Shown: positions 18,217 to 28,152 of the stretch, one piece after another
Numbering within the stretch: the stretch's first letter is position 1
Layout of the letters: every line of letters begins with the position of its first letter
NCBI GenBank assembly: GCA_965651905.1
Contig: CBFGUG010000015.1
Span: 1 to 64,000, forward strand
DNA: 64,000 bases
DNA from: SZUA-265 sp965651905
GTDB lineage: Bacteria; Myxococcota_A; Polyangia; Polyangiales; Polyangiaceae
Direction of reading: 5' to 3'
Program-made: the position numbers and the translations under genes
The notes under the pieces: generated by a model
Seen by the model: only the letters and a program-made list of their open reading frames with translations
Databases searched by the model: none
Told to the model about the DNA's origin: nothing

Positions 18217-19421
18217 AACCGCCACCGCGGGGGCGAGCACTGACCGCGCTGGCTGTGCTCACAGCGCTTCAAGCGCACGGCTGTAAGCCCAGCGCATCAA
18301 GTGAGGCCACACACCTCCGCACCCAGGCGGCTGCCGGGCGCTCTGGAGACAACGTCTCGGCTACGCCAACACCGCCCCGCGTCGGCGCGGAGCTGACCCA
18401 CGCGGCCAGCGTACGCCGCTTGCAGCCGCTTCGCGACGTCGAGATTCGGAGTTTGGATCCAGCCGACCTGGCGCGTCGGGCCCTCGAGCTGTCCCTCCAG
18501 CAAACGACCGCCGAAAGTCGCGAGGCCGAGTTGGCATTTGGACAAGCGCTGGGCTTGTTGCCTGCGGGCTTCGACGCCTCCGCCGCCCTAGTCGAACTCG
18601 CCACCAGCTCGCTGCTGGGACTCTATGACCCGAGACAGCAGGTCATTTTGCTTCGCCACCCGCCCGCTGAAGATCAAGCGCGGCACCAGCTTCACGAGTG
18701 CGTTCACGCACTTCAAGATCAGCACTTCGGAATCGGCAAGCAGCTGTCAAGCGCGCCCGGCAGGGGCGATGCAATTGCGGCTCTGCTCTCACTCGCAGAA
18801 GGAGATGCGACATTGGCGGAACGCGTGGCTCAGCTGGGCCCTAGCCTCGAAAGCCTCGATCATCCTTTCCCTGACCTGCCGCGGGTGATCATCGATGCGA
18901 GCACGGCAACCTACGTGGACGGATTGAGGTTTGCTACCTCGATGTATGAACGTGGTGGCTTTCGTGCGATCGACGAGGTGTGGCGTGATCCACCCAAGTC
19001 GACCGAGCAGCTGCTCCACCCCGAAAAGTACGCGAGCCGAGAGAAATGGCGGACGTTCGATGCCCCACGCCTCGCAGGGTGTACTTCCTACTACTGGGAT
19101 GTCGTAGGAGAGCAGGGTCTGGGCGTGGTGCTCCGAGAGTGGGTAGACGAGCCGACCTCCAAAGTTGCCGCCGCGGGATGGGATGGCGATCGCGCCGACA
19201 TTCTGATGTGCGGCGAAGCGTTCGTGGTGACGTGGCGCATCGGCTTCGACTCTGAGGCGGACGCCAAGCAGGCGCATCACGTGGTCGACCGCGCGGCGCC
19301 CGCGTGCTCTGAGCCTGGAGCCCACTGGCTGGCAACGCTCGACGAAACGCAGGTCAGCGTGGTGGCTAGTACGCAGTGGTCGTGCGGCGCGTTGCGCGAC
19401 GCTCTCGCGGCACTGCTTTGA
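18213..19421 (+). CDS. Putative lipoprotein with HExxH metalloprotease-like motif
   Basis: The ATG overlaps the rpe stop (ATGA), giving a 402-residue protein. The N-terminus is a signal peptide with a likely lipobox, LQAHGCKPS, near residue 24. HECVH at about 161-165, in LHECVHALQDQHFG, is a zinc-protease-type HExxH motif, and several Glu residues downstream could supply the third ligand. The rest is helical and includes a Tyr/Trp-rich stretch, SYYWDVVGEQG. The family is not one I can name. The rpe coupling is unexpected for an exported protein; it probably reflects operon packing rather than a shared pathway. Confidence 0.75.
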   Translation: MKPPPRGRALTALAVLTALQAHGCKPSASSEATHLRTQAAAGRSGDNVSATPTPPRVGAELTHAASVRRLQPLRDVEIRSLDPADLARRALELSLQQTTAESREAELAFGQALGLLPAGFDASAALVELATSSLLGLYDPRQQVILLRHPPAEDQARHQLHECVHALQDQHFGIGKQLSSAPGRGDAIAALLSLAEGDATLAERVAQLGPSLESLDHPFPDLPRVIIDASTATYVDGLRFATSMYERGGFRAIDEVWRDPPKSTEQLLHPEKYASREKWRTFDAPRLAGCTSYYWDVVGEQGLGVVLREWVDEPTSKVAAAGWDGDRADILMCGEAFVVTWRIGFDSEADAKQAHHVVDRAAPACSEPGAHWLATLDETQVSVVASTQWSCGALRDALAALL

Positions 19422-19613
19422 CGAGCAGTAAGCAGTCGCCCACATTGTAGCGTTTGCGCGCAGGGTGGATGGCGCCCCATGGGTGCACGTTACTTGGGTC
19501 ACCCGAAACCCAGGGGCTCGGGTTTGTGCAGGTGGGCGAAACACCGCCCGGCTGCGTCCTGTTGCGGGTTCGTGCCGATTCGGTGATCGACGCTTCCGTG
19601 CGTCGTTGTTGGC

Positions 19614-20096
19614 ATGCTGCGTGCTTTGGTTGCGTACGTGCGCGACTCGCTCCACAGACTGAGTACCAAGCTGAGGTCAGGCCCGTGTTGGACGACGCTG
19701 GTCGCTGAGGCCGCGGGACTCGGACGCGTCAGCGTCACACGGGTCGACGTCAGTGGTGTCGTCGACCCAGACAAGACGTATCGCCTCGTGGCGCACCAGC
19801 ATCGCTCGAATTGCGCAAAGCGACCAGTCGCTTCGGCGCAGCTCTCGGTGAGCGCCGCCGAACTTCTCCGCGGAGTCTCGCTGCGCCTGTATTCGACGGA
19901 CCCCGCGCTCGCCGAGAGCTCCCATGTGCACGTGTGGGTCGAGGAGGGACCCGCAATCCTCGAGTACGATGGGCTGAACGCGACGGATGTCGATGCTGAG
20001 TTTTTCGTTCGCTGCCCGATCTCCCGCGGCGCCGCACGCGGACGCCTGGCTCGAGCGAGTCGCGTGCCGAAGCGAGCGCACTCGGACGCCGCCTGA
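19614..20096 (+). CDS. Possible small protein of unknown function
   Basis: This 160-residue frame fills most of the gap between the HExxH protein and the transglutaminase gene. The middle reads like a real beta-rich domain (LSVSAAELLRGVSLRLYS, then SSHVHVWVEEGP), and a cysteine-containing FFVRCPISRG follows. The N-terminus is Arg-rich and the start is uncertain. Several other frames are open here, so it may be spurious. It ends 2 bp from the convergent transglutaminase gene. Confidence 0.35.
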   Translation: MLRALVAYVRDSLHRLSTKLRSGPCWTTLVAEAAGLGRVSVTRVDVSGVVDPDKTYRLVAHQHRSNCAKRPVASAQLSVSAAELLRGVSLRLYSTDPALAESSHVHVWVEEGPAILEYDGLNATDVDAEFFVRCPISRGAARGRLARASRVPKRAHSDAA

Positions 20097-20097
20097 C

Positions 20098-22227
20098 TCA
20101 AGCGGCTCGCACGTCGGCCTTGCGCAGACTCTCGATGCGTTTCGCCAGATCCGTGTACGACTGCGGCGACAATTGCGCGTTGCCAAAGCGCACGGCTTGG
20201 TACGTCTCAGTCAGTTGCAGCACGTCGCCAGCGAAGGGGTAACCCACTTCCACCAGCGCTTTAGCGTGCGCCAAGGGCGGCGTACCTGGGGCGCGCGTTA
20301 TTCCCTGACGACGAAGCGCACTCTCCAACTCGTGGTACAGCTTGACGATCTGCGCGTGCGCGTCGGGCGAGGCGACGCGAGCGCGATCGGCAGCAGACCC
20401 ACTCAGCCGCCGCCTGCGCCACCAGTATGCGCCGACCCCGAACACCAGCACTACGCCTCCGCAAACCAAGATCAGAGTGCGATGCTCTTTGAGCCATGCG
20501 CCCGTGTTTCCCTGCTGGCGCAACGACTTTCGTACGTTGCTGAGCAGTTGCATCTGCTGTCCGAGATCGTAGCCGACGACGTGTCGATCCCAACGCTCGC
20601 CCGCGGCCTCCATCAGATCTCGAATCAACGCTAGTACTCCGCTGATTTTCGCCGTTGGCTCAGCCGCAGCAGCGGGCGTCGGGTCATAACGTCGCCAGCC
20701 GACCCCGGCGATGTGTGCCTCGACCCACGAGTGCGCCTCTCCTTGGCGCACAGCATAAAATTCGCCGAAGCGGTTGAACGTGCCGCCCATGAAGCCCGTG
20801 ACGTTGCGCGTTGGAATACCCAACGTGCGCAACATCACAGCCATGCTGGTCGAGTAGAATTCGCAGTGACCCCGCTTCGACTCGAACAAGAAGTCGTCCA
20901 GGGGTTGCTCGGCCGCGCCCGACGGCGATTCCAGGTCGTAGCGGTAGTCCGTTCGCAGTCGCTCCTCGATACGTTTTGCGATGACGTCTGGGTCCGACGC
21001 GTCACCCGCCCACTTTCGCGCGAGTCTGCCGATGCGCTCGGGAAGGCCACCCGGCAGCGTCAGGTATCGTTCGGGCGATGCCAGGCGATCACCTCGGGCA
21101 CTTACGATGTCGGTTCCGCCGTAAACACGGTAACGCAAGCCACTCTCGTCGGGACGCTGGTACTCGAAGTCCCCCTCTCGCCCCTGACTGATGCTGGGTT
21201 TGGGAACGCCCACCTGATCCGCGGCGACCACATCGAACGCAACGGCTCCCGCGGGCAGAAACACGACGGGAGGCTTGATCGGTTCCAGGTCGATCGTCAT
21301 CAGCTCCTCCCCCACCGCGCGTCGTTCGTCGCGAACCCAGACACGGTTCGCGACGCTCGTCGCATCACGTTGGGTCTTGTCGCGACGCCAACTCATGCCG
21401 TCGTACGAGTCGAATGCCGCGCCCCGTAAGTACAACGGAATCCGCGGCGGGGGATCTTCGGGCAAGTTCGGCAGGAAAACCCTGAGCGCGATCGTCGAAT
21501 CCGCACGGAGCTTGCCGACCTTACCCAGGTCCACCTGGTCGGAGAACCCGACCATTCGCTCGCTCCGACCCTGGTTGAGCAATAGCAGCGAGAGCCCCAC
21601 GCGCGGGAAGAACACGAACAACAACGCCGTGAACACGAAGATCGGCAGCGACAGCGAACAGGTCGCGAGCAGAAACCTACGACTGACGACCCTGCGGCTG
21701 CGCAAAATGCGAGGTACGTCGACGGGCAGTCCGCTGCGATCTCGCGCTCCCTGTCGATAGTTGCCCTCGACTTCGCGCCGCAGGTGACTGAGCACCAGCG
21801 CTCCTGGTGCCACCACGAGGAAACCCATGAAGCACAGGCCGTAAGCCATACCTCCACCGATCACGGTGCCGGCGATCAGATGCACGAGGGCAAGCATGAC
21901 GATCTGCTGGTCGTGGGCAGCGCCGCGTCGCGTTGCGATGCGCAAGATCTGCAACCCTGCGGCGAACTCTACGGCCACCTGTAGGATGTCATGGCCCAAG
22001 AACAGCCGAAACAGTTGACCGCCCAGCAGAATCACGGAACCGACGACACTCACGCGGTTGCGCATCAACGCCGACTGCAGACGCTCAGGGATTAACATCG
22101 CGACCAGCATGCCGACGGCAAGCGTGATGATTACCCAGCGCTGCATACCCCCGCTGGATAAGAGCGACAGCAGTCCAAGAGCCGCAAGCGCGTCCGTCAT
22201 CAGGCGATGGATTCGACCGAATCTCAT
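20098..22227 (-). CDS. Transglutaminase-like membrane protein (DUF3488/TgpA type)
   Basis: The start at MRFGRIHRLM (22227) overlaps the DUF58 stop (ATGA) and gives 709 residues. About six membrane helices fill the first 200 residues, followed by an extracytoplasmic region. The transglutaminase-like core has the catalytic Cys in RGHCEFYSTSM, His in EAHSWVEAHI and Asp in YDPTPAA. After another membrane helix near residue 620, a cytoplasmic DUF4129-like tail ends the protein. With the DUF58 and MoxR genes it forms a widely conserved three-gene operon. The exact substrate is not known. Confidence 0.9.
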   Translation of the reverse strand: MRFGRIHRLMTDALAALGLLSLLSSGGMQRWVIITLAVGMLVAMLIPERLQSALMRNRVSVVGSVILLGGQLFRLFLGHDILQVAVEFAAGLQILRIATRRGAAHDQQIVMLALVHLIAGTVIGGGMAYGLCFMGFLVVAPGALVLSHLRREVEGNYRQGARDRSGLPVDVPRILRSRRVVSRRFLLATCSLSLPIFVFTALLFVFFPRVGLSLLLLNQGRSERMVGFSDQVDLGKVGKLRADSTIALRVFLPNLPEDPPPRIPLYLRGAAFDSYDGMSWRRDKTQRDATSVANRVWVRDERRAVGEELMTIDLEPIKPPVVFLPAGAVAFDVVAADQVGVPKPSISQGREGDFEYQRPDESGLRYRVYGGTDIVSARGDRLASPERYLTLPGGLPERIGRLARKWAGDASDPDVIAKRIEERLRTDYRYDLESPSGAAEQPLDDFLFESKRGHCEFYSTSMAVMLRTLGIPTRNVTGFMGGTFNRFGEFYAVRQGEAHSWVEAHIAGVGWRRYDPTPAAAAEPTAKISGVLALIRDLMEAAGERWDRHVVGYDLGQQMQLLSNVRKSLRQQGNTGAWLKEHRTLILVCGGVVLVFGVGAYWWRRRRLSGSAADRARVASPDAHAQIVKLYHELESALRRQGITRAPGTPPLAHAKALVEVGYPFAGDVLQLTETYQAVRFGNAQLSPQSYTDLAKRIESLRKADVRAA

Positions 22228-23297
22228 GCGCTGACCTCGGTGATGCTCGCCAACGGTTCCGACTTCTGCTCGTCCGCGAGCGTTTCTGGACGCGAGGCAC
22301 GCACGGGCTGTGGTTCGAGCAGAGCCAAGAAGCGCAGTAGCGGATCGGCTCCCACGGCGCGGTCTACACGCACCGCTTCCCCTGTGACCGTTCGCACGGT
22401 CACGCGGTCCCCGCGCTTGAGGTGGGCAACCGCGCGTGACGCGGTGTCGCGAATCCGGCCCTCGAACGCCGTCGCCCACTCCTTGTCGTTCGCGTTTGCC
22501 GTGGCTTGATTGTCCAAAACGAGCTGGACGTCTTGTTCCGCCTCTTGGGCGCGCTCGCGGACCACCAGTTGGTTGACGCTCTTGCGCCAGTAAATGTCGC
22601 GCACGTCATCGCCTTCGCGCATGGGCCTGATGGTGAGGATGTCGTGGCCGCGTCCAGCTTCGAGCAAGCCCTGTCCAGCCTCCGCACCACGCGCGAGTTT
22701 CGGCGGCAGCGTCACGTTGTCTACAGCGGGATAAATCACGAGTTCGTCATGCGCTTCGAGGTCTCGGGACTTTTCGAACAAGCCAAACGGGAAGCGCGTC
22801 GCAATTCGGAAGCCGACATGCTCATCGCGCCCGCGCCGCGCTGGGGTTCGCCTATACGCCGCCACCTGCGCCGAGCCCGGGCTGATCTTGAGGAAGAAGC
22901 AGCGCTTGTCGGCAGGTTGTCCCGCGCGCACATCCTCGATTTCTATCGCGTAGCTCGGAACCTTGTCCTTGTGATTGTGCACCTCGACTTCCACGGTGTG
23001 CGCGCGGTTTACTTGGGCACGGGGCGGCAAACGCCGCTTGACCGTCAACTGACGCAGGCTCATCTCGCTCATCACGCTGGAGACGACGATCAGCGAGAGC
23101 AGCATGCCGAGCAGCAGGTAGAGCAGGTTGTTGCCCGTGTTGATTGCCGCAAAGCCGACGCCGAAGGTGATCAGAATGAAGTACTTGCCTTCACGAGTGA
23201 CCTTGAGGCGCCGCGGAAGCTTGAGCCACGCCCGCTTCTGAGGCGGAGCAAACTCACTCGTGGCCGTCGGCGCTGGGTTCGACTCGGGCAAGACCAC
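22224..23297 (-). CDS. DUF58 domain protein
   Basis: The 357-residue protein has two membrane helices near residues 40-80 and a cytoplasmic DUF58 domain. The conserved stretch IRPMREGDDVRDIYWRKSVN and the following ERAQE are visible near residues 205-235, before a VWA-like fold. DUF58 proteins travel with MoxR ATPases and transglutaminase-like proteins, as here. It abuts the MoxR gene directly (23297/23298) and overlaps the transglutaminase gene. Confidence 0.93.
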   Translation of the reverse strand: MVLPESNPAPTATSEFAPPQKRAWLKLPRRLKVTREGKYFILITFGVGFAAINTGNNLLYLLLGMLLSLIVVSSVMSEMSLRQLTVKRRLPPRAQVNRAHTVEVEVHNHKDKVPSYAIEIEDVRAGQPADKRCFFLKISPGSAQVAAYRRTPARRGRDEHVGFRIATRFPFGLFEKSRDLEAHDELVIYPAVDNVTLPPKLARGAEAGQGLLEAGRGHDILTIRPMREGDDVRDIYWRKSVNQLVVRERAQEAEQDVQLVLDNQATANANDKEWATAFEGRIRDTASRAVAHLKRGDRVTVRTVTGEAVRVDRAVGADPLLRFLALLEPQPVRASRPETLADEQKSEPLASITEVSA

Positions 23298-24263
23298 TCA
23301 CAGCGGAACGGGGATGCGGGCCGTAATCTCCCGCAACGCTGCTTCCGACTCGTCACGACTCGGAACGTAACCTTCCGAGTGTGCCGACAGTCGAATGCGG
23401 TGCGCGAGGACAGGGATCGCCAACTCGTGGATGTCGTCCGCGATGCAGTAGGTGCGGCCGTACAACAGCGCGCGAGCGCGGGCGGCACGACTCAGCGACT
23501 TTGCGGCGCGGGGTGATGCGCCCAGTGACACGGTAGAACTGGTGCGCGTTGCTGAGATCAGCGCCTGCAAGTAGGTGGCGAGAGCGTGGTCGATGCTCAC
23601 GGTGCCCACGTCTTTGTGCACCTGCACGAGCATTTGTGGAGACATCACTTCCGCCACTTTCTCGACGCGGTCTTCGGTGCTGTCCAAGATCAGCCGCGTC
23701 TCCACTTGCGGCGGTGGGTAGCCGATGCTGATGCGCACCATGAAGCGGTCCAGCTGCGACTCGGGAAGCGGAAAAGTACCAGCGAAGTCCTGCGGGTTTT
23801 GCGTCGCCAGCACGATGAACGGATCTGGTAACCCGAGCGACTGACCGTCTAGTGAGACCTGGCCGTCGTTCATCGCCTCGAGCAATGCCGACTGAGTGCG
23901 AGGACTGGCGCGATTGATCTCGTCTGCCAGCAGCACGTTGGCGAAGATCGGGCCTTTTCGAACTTGAAACTCCGCTCGACGTTGATCGTAAACAGACACG
24001 CCCAACAGATCGCTCGGGAGCAAGTCGCTCGTGAACTGCACGCGCGTCATGTCCGCACCGATGGCTCGGGCAAGGGCTCGCGCTAGCGTGGTCTTGCCCA
24101 CACCGGGCACGTCTTCAATCAGCACGTGACCGCCCGCGATTAGCGCGATGATGGCTAACTCGACGACCTTGGATTTTCCTTCGAGAGCAGCCTCGACGGC
24201 TTGCCTCAAGTCGCCAAGCAGCTGTAGTCGCTCCGCGTCAGCGGCAACGGCAGAAGAGGACAT
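23298..24263 (-). CDS. MoxR-family AAA ATPase
   Basis: The start at MSSSAVAADAERL (24263) gives 321 residues; an ATG six codons upstream is also possible. The Walker A motif is EDVPGVGKTTL near residues 50-60 and Walker B is LLADEINRASPRTQSALLEAM, typical of MoxR, followed by the sensor-1 region VLATQNP and an arginine-containing PLPESQLDRF. MoxR ATPases act as chaperone-like remodelling factors for the DUF58 partner. It is the first gene of the operon, about 140 bp from the divergent ABC gene. Confidence 0.95.
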   Translation of the reverse strand: MSSSAVAADAERLQLLGDLRQAVEAALEGKSKVVELAIIALIAGGHVLIEDVPGVGKTTLARALARAIGADMTRVQFTSDLLPSDLLGVSVYDQRRAEFQVRKGPIFANVLLADEINRASPRTQSALLEAMNDGQVSLDGQSLGLPDPFIVLATQNPQDFAGTFPLPESQLDRFMVRISIGYPPPQVETRLILDSTEDRVEKVAEVMSPQMLVQVHKDVGTVSIDHALATYLQALISATRTSSTVSLGASPRAAKSLSRAARARALLYGRTYCIADDIHELAIPVLAHRIRLSAHSEGYVPSRDESEAALREITARIPVPL

Positions 24264-24401
24264 CACCGGGCAGCGTAGCACGGTGGGTCAAAGGTGGGCG
24301 GACCTGGAAAAAACAGTTGGGAGTCGCGTGGCTGGGAGGCCAGCCGACGGCCGCTGACGCGGCGCTCCTCCCTGCCCGTCCTACAAGGTACGCTGCGGGC
24401 C

Positions 24402-25052
24402 GTGAGTGCAGTCGCGCGGATTGCTGTAAACAAGGTGACGCATCTGTTCGGCGCGACCGCGGCATTGCGTGGAGTCAGCTGCGAGTTCGTGGCCAGCACG
24501 ATTACGTTTGTTCAGGGACCCAATGGGGCGGGCAAGAGCACATTGGTGGCAATCGTGGGCACGGTGCTGCGCCCCAGCTTCGGGCAGGTTGTTTACGAAC
24601 CCGTGGGGTCGTCACGACGCGCAGCTCGGCGGCACATCGGGTGGGTCGGTCACGATTCACTCTGTTATCGAGAACTCACTGGTTCCGAGAACGTACAGCT
24701 GGCAGCGCGGCTTCACGGAGTTCCTCCCGAAGCCGCCGAGCGAGCCTGCGAGCGCGTGGGCGCTGAGGCTTTCTGGAATCAACCCGTTGGAACGCTGTCG
24801 CGAGGCCAGCGGCAGCGCATCGCATTGGCTCGCGCTTTGGTGCACGGTCCAAGCGTCCTGCTGCTCGACGAGCCGTTGAGCGGCCTCGACGCCGCCGCGG
24901 TCGACCGTTTCGACGAAGTGCTGTGCGAAGAGCGCGACGCTGGTAACGTCGTGATCGTCGTCAGTCACCGAACGGGTTGGGCAGAACGTCTGGGAGCCAG
25001 ACAGATCAGGCTGGAGCGCGGTCGCATCGCGGACGTCAGCTCAGCGTCGTAG
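24402..25052 (+). CDS. ABC transporter ATP-binding protein (CcmA-like)
   Basis: A GTG start at 24402 gives 216 residues, a minimal ABC ATPase; the longer open frame adds a poorly conserved N-terminus. Walker A is GPNGAGKST, the signature is LSRGQRQRIALARAL, and Walker B is VLLLDEPLSGLD, followed by an SHRTG switch histidine. The short form resembles CcmA of the haem exporter or an ABC-2 subunit. No permease gene is adjacent, so its transported substrate is unknown. It ends by overlapping the convergent bioD gene by 17 bp. Confidence 0.88.
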   Translation: MSAVARIAVNKVTHLFGATAALRGVSCEFVASTITFVQGPNGAGKSTLVAIVGTVLRPSFGQVVYEPVGSSRRAARRHIGWVGHDSLCYRELTGSENVQLAARLHGVPPEAAERACERVGAEAFWNQPVGTLSRGQRQRIALARALVHGPSVLLLDEPLSGLDAAAVDRFDEVLCEERDAGNVVIVVSHRTGWAERLGARQIRLERGRIADVSSAS

Positions 25053-25671
25053 CTAGCGCCTGCAGCAGCGCCGTGGGTAGGTCTTCGTCTGGCCTGATCT
25101 CGAATACGTCCAGCGGTGCGACCAACCGCGACAGTTCTGCTGCATTGTGCTCACTGCTCGCGTCGCGCGTCTTTCCGCTCAACACGATCGCCGCTGGCGG
25201 CCACTCCAGCAAGCGAGCCGCGCACAATGCAGCACTCACGTCGTGCAACACGCCCAGACGATTAGCCGCAACCAACAGCCAAGCGTCGGCACCGATTTGG
25301 CGCGCAAGCTCGAAGTTCGTCAGCCCTTCGTCGTCCAATGGCGTCAGCAGCCCGCCCGCGGTCTCCACCAGCAGCCACTCGGCAGCTGCCCCTCGAGTAG
25401 CGTCGTCGAGCCACTGCTTGACGCGCGCGGACTCGATGCGCACGCCCGCCTGACGCGCGAGTTGGTGGGGCGAGAGCCCCTGTTCGAAGTGATAGAGCGG
25501 CTCCTTCCACGACTCTCCACCCGCGATCGCGCGGGCATCACTTTCGTCAGCCACGTATCCCGATTCGATGGGCTTGAGCGCGACGGCGTTCGGCAAGCTG
25601 CGCCGCAGGCGGGTCGCCACGTAGGTTTTTCCAACCTCGGTTCCAGTTCCAGCGATGGCTAGGGTGCGCAT
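25036..25671 (-). CDS. bioD: Dethiobiotin synthetase
   Basis: The 211-residue protein has the P-loop GTGTEVGKTYVATRL at residues 8-22, the KPIESGY lysine region near 37-43 and the VETAGGLLTPL motif near 104-114, all typical of BioD. It closes the ureido ring of dethiobiotin from diaminopelargonic acid, CO2 and ATP. It overlaps bioF by 13 bp, so the two are co-translated, with bioF upstream. No bioA or bioB is present in the window. Confidence 0.95.
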   Translation of the reverse strand: MRTLAIAGTGTEVGKTYVATRLRRSLPNAVALKPIESGYVADESDARAIAGGESWKEPLYHFEQGLSPHQLARQAGVRIESARVKQWLDDATRGAAAEWLLVETAGGLLTPLDDEGLTNFELARQIGADAWLLVAANRLGVLHDVSAALCAARLLEWPPAAIVLSGKTRDASSEHNAAELSRLVAPLDVFEIRPDEDLPTALLQALATTLS

Positions 25672-26792
25672 GCTCTTGCAACCTCCGACGTGAGTCGGTC
25701 GAGGTCCAACTCACTGAAGTTTGCCTTCGCCGTCAAACGCAAGCGCGCCGCGCCCTCGGGCACGGTCGGCGGCCGAATCGCCTGCACTAGAATGCCCCGC
25801 TCGGTGAGGACGTCAGCAGCCTCCATTGCTCTTGCCGCGCTCCCCAACACGACGGGCACGATGGGGCCCTCGGGTCCCGCCGGGGGGATAATCTGCAACC
25901 CACACTCCATCAATCCCTGTCGCAGCTCGCGTGACACAGCCATTAGTCTCTCCCGTTCACTTTCCGCGTGTTGCACCTGCGTGATTCGTTCGCTACACGC
26001 TGCCGCCAGCCCCGGAGACGGAGCCGTCGAATACACGAAGGTCCGCGCACGATTGTACAACCACGTTCGCAGCTCCACGCTGCCCGTCACGCAGCCCCCC
26101 TGAAGCGCCACAGCTTTCCCCAGACCGAACGTGAGCACTTCAGGCGCGACTCCCGCCGCCGCGCACAACCCAGACCCCGCTGGGCCGAACACACCCAGCG
26201 CGTGCGCTTCATCGACGAACAGCGCTGCTCCCGCGTCATCGGCGATTCGCTGAAGCTCGCCGAGGTCCGGCCCGTCGCCGTCCATGCTGTAGTAGCTTTC
26301 CGTCACGATCCAGCGCTGACCTGCACAAGGCGTCGCGAGAGCGCGCTTCAAGTCATGCATGTCCAGGTGCTCGTAAGGCACCACGTCAGCGGCTGACAGG
26401 CGACAGCCGTCGATCAGCGATGCGTGATTGAGTCGGTCCGAGCAAATCAAGTCGCCGGGTTTGGTCAACGCGGGCAGGCTCCCCGCGTTTGCCGCAAACC
26501 CAGTTGGAAAGAGCAGCGCGCTCGGTCGACCCAGCCAGGCCGCTACTCGCTGCTCGAGCTCCAGGTGTTCCTGCGCCTCACCGTGCACGAGTCGCGACGC
26601 CCCCGACCCCGATAGCGTCCGAACAGGCGCGTCGCGCAGATTGAATCCGAGGTAGTCGTTAGTCGCTGCGTCCAGCAGGCTCACGCCCAGCTTGGCGGCG
26701 GCCTCCTGCGCGCGTCGACGGCGCTGATCCGTTGGGTCGCGCAGGAGTCCGCGAGCCTCCAGCTCCGCTAGCTCACGTCCCAACCAATGCAC
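25659..26792 (-). CDS. bioF: 8-amino-7-oxononanoate synthase
   Basis: The 377-residue protein is an alpha-oxoamine synthase of normal length. The ATNDYLGFN start of the fold, the VDEAHALGVFGPAG strand with its PLP-ring Asp and His, and the Schiff-base lysine in GLGKAVALQGG are visible. It condenses pimeloyl-CoA or pimeloyl-ACP with alanine in biotin synthesis. It is the first gene of the bioFD pair. The parS-containing gene-free region lies directly upstream of its start. Confidence 0.94.
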   Translation of the reverse strand: MHWLGRELAELEARGLLRDPTDQRRRRAQEAAAKLGVSLLDAATNDYLGFNLRDAPVRTLSGSGASRLVHGEAQEHLELEQRVAAWLGRPSALLFPTGFAANAGSLPALTKPGDLICSDRLNHASLIDGCRLSAADVVPYEHLDMHDLKRALATPCAGQRWIVTESYYSMDGDGPDLGELQRIADDAGAALFVDEAHALGVFGPAGSGLCAAAGVAPEVLTFGLGKAVALQGGCVTGSVELRTWLYNRARTFVYSTAPSPGLAAACSERITQVQHAESERERLMAVSRELRQGLMECGLQIIPPAGPEGPIVPVVLGSAARAMEAADVLTERGILVQAIRPPTVPEGAARLRLTAKANFSELDLDRLTSEVARACAP

Positions 26793-27173
26793 GGCGCATT
26801 CGTATCCGCCTGCGCGACGTCACGCAACCTCGGCACGAGCGTAGCGGTCGCCCCGCGAGAAGCTTGCTTCACGTTCCCGGTCGAAGCGCCACGTCCCAAC
26901 GTCATCAGATGCGTCGATGTCGCGCCTCGATCTCGCCTTAGTGAGACGGGTCGTTGGGCTAGTTGCGCCTTCCGCGCAGCGCTCCGTCAACGCATCGCTT
27001 GGTCAGCTCACCGCTGCGTCGTTGCAGCGTGCCGTGCTCTCAGCGTTCGTTCGGGGCCTGCGTCTGGTCGTTTGGTTCGTGGCTCTCGCGATACGAGTGG
27101 CAATCCGGGTGTTAGCGATCCCGCAACGACGACTCAACCGCCGGTCGTCAGCCCACGGCGCATCGTTTACGAA

Positions 27174-27189
27174 CGTTTCACGTGAAACG
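27174..27189 (+). promoter_or_regulatory. parS site 1 (ParB binding)
   Basis: CGTTTCACGTGAAACG has the perfect 14-bp palindromic core GTTTCACGTGAAAC of the bacterial ParB consensus, with the outer pair changed to C and G. Confidence 0.9.
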
Positions 27190-28045
27190 TCTCGAGGTTC
27201 GGTGGGTGGGGCGCTGGGCAGCGAGCAGCCTTGCGCTGGACTTGGCCGTTCCCCTTGCTGGTGGCAGCCGCCAACCCGGTGCTGGACACGAGGAGCCCGT
27301 CCTCTGGGTTACATCCTTAGGCCCCTCTCAGCCCCATGCCTGCAACCCTCGTCCGAGCCACGAACCATGCCCCACTGAGCGATGACAAGTGGACTCGCTG
27401 GATGCTTAGTCGTGGCGTGGCGCCGCCAGGCGTATGTCTACCCTCGCGAGTCCAGACGGCCCCGACAAGGAGGGGCGCCAACGTGGCGCGCTGCTTGCGG
27501 CGTCCGGCAGCGGGTGCAATTCCGGGCGCGCGCGTAGGGCTTCCCCACCCGCCGCCAGAGGAGCGCTGTTTCTCGCCGACCGCGCCGTCCCTTTTGCTTC
27601 CCGACGACGGGCCCGTCGTCGCTACGATCGATCCACGGTTCGGAGCTACGACTGGGAGCGCACTTCGCCGCGTCACGGTTCTAGCACCAACGTCCCGCCC
27701 GCCTCGAGGTCCTCGGACGAAGCGAACCAGCAAGTTGAAGGGTCTGCCGAACGAGAGACGGTGCTGGTCGTGCCCTTGGCGAGAAAGCCAGAGCATCACG
27801 ACGCTAGCCCGCTGCTGTCGGTGCCGAAACGCGGTTCCATTCGTTGCTGATCGTCGACCATGGGCGCCATCGACTGCTGCAGGCCTCGGGTCGCTGCGGA
27901 CAACGCGGTTCCGAGCGTTGGAACTGGTCTGATCGCGTCGCAGGTCTTGCCACTCAATGACTGAGCTCGCGGGCGACGTGGAGAAACCCGGAACCACGGT
28001 ATGGAGAGACCGAGACGCTCGCGCTCTCCAGCGCAGGATTCGCGA

Positions 28046-28061
28046 TGTTTCACGTGAAACC
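28046..28061 (+). promoter_or_regulatory. parS site 2 (ParB binding)
   Basis: TGTTTCACGTGAAACC matches the 16-bp consensus at 15 of 16 positions. Its flanks (CGCGA before, ATTCGC after) resemble those of site 3, so the conserved block is longer than the core. Confidence 0.93.
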
Positions 28062-28152
28062 ATTCGCTGTCGCGACGCAGGTCCACCGTGGCCGCGTGCT
28101 GGTGAGCACAGTTCCAACCGGCGGTTGGCAATCCACGCCACTCACGTTGACG

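Noticed and set aside
27317..28141. Long minus-strand open frame (274 codons) in the parS region
   Set aside because: Arg/Ser/Gly-rich with no domain, unusual start, and it spans a parS site; it looks like a chance frame in GC-rich DNA.
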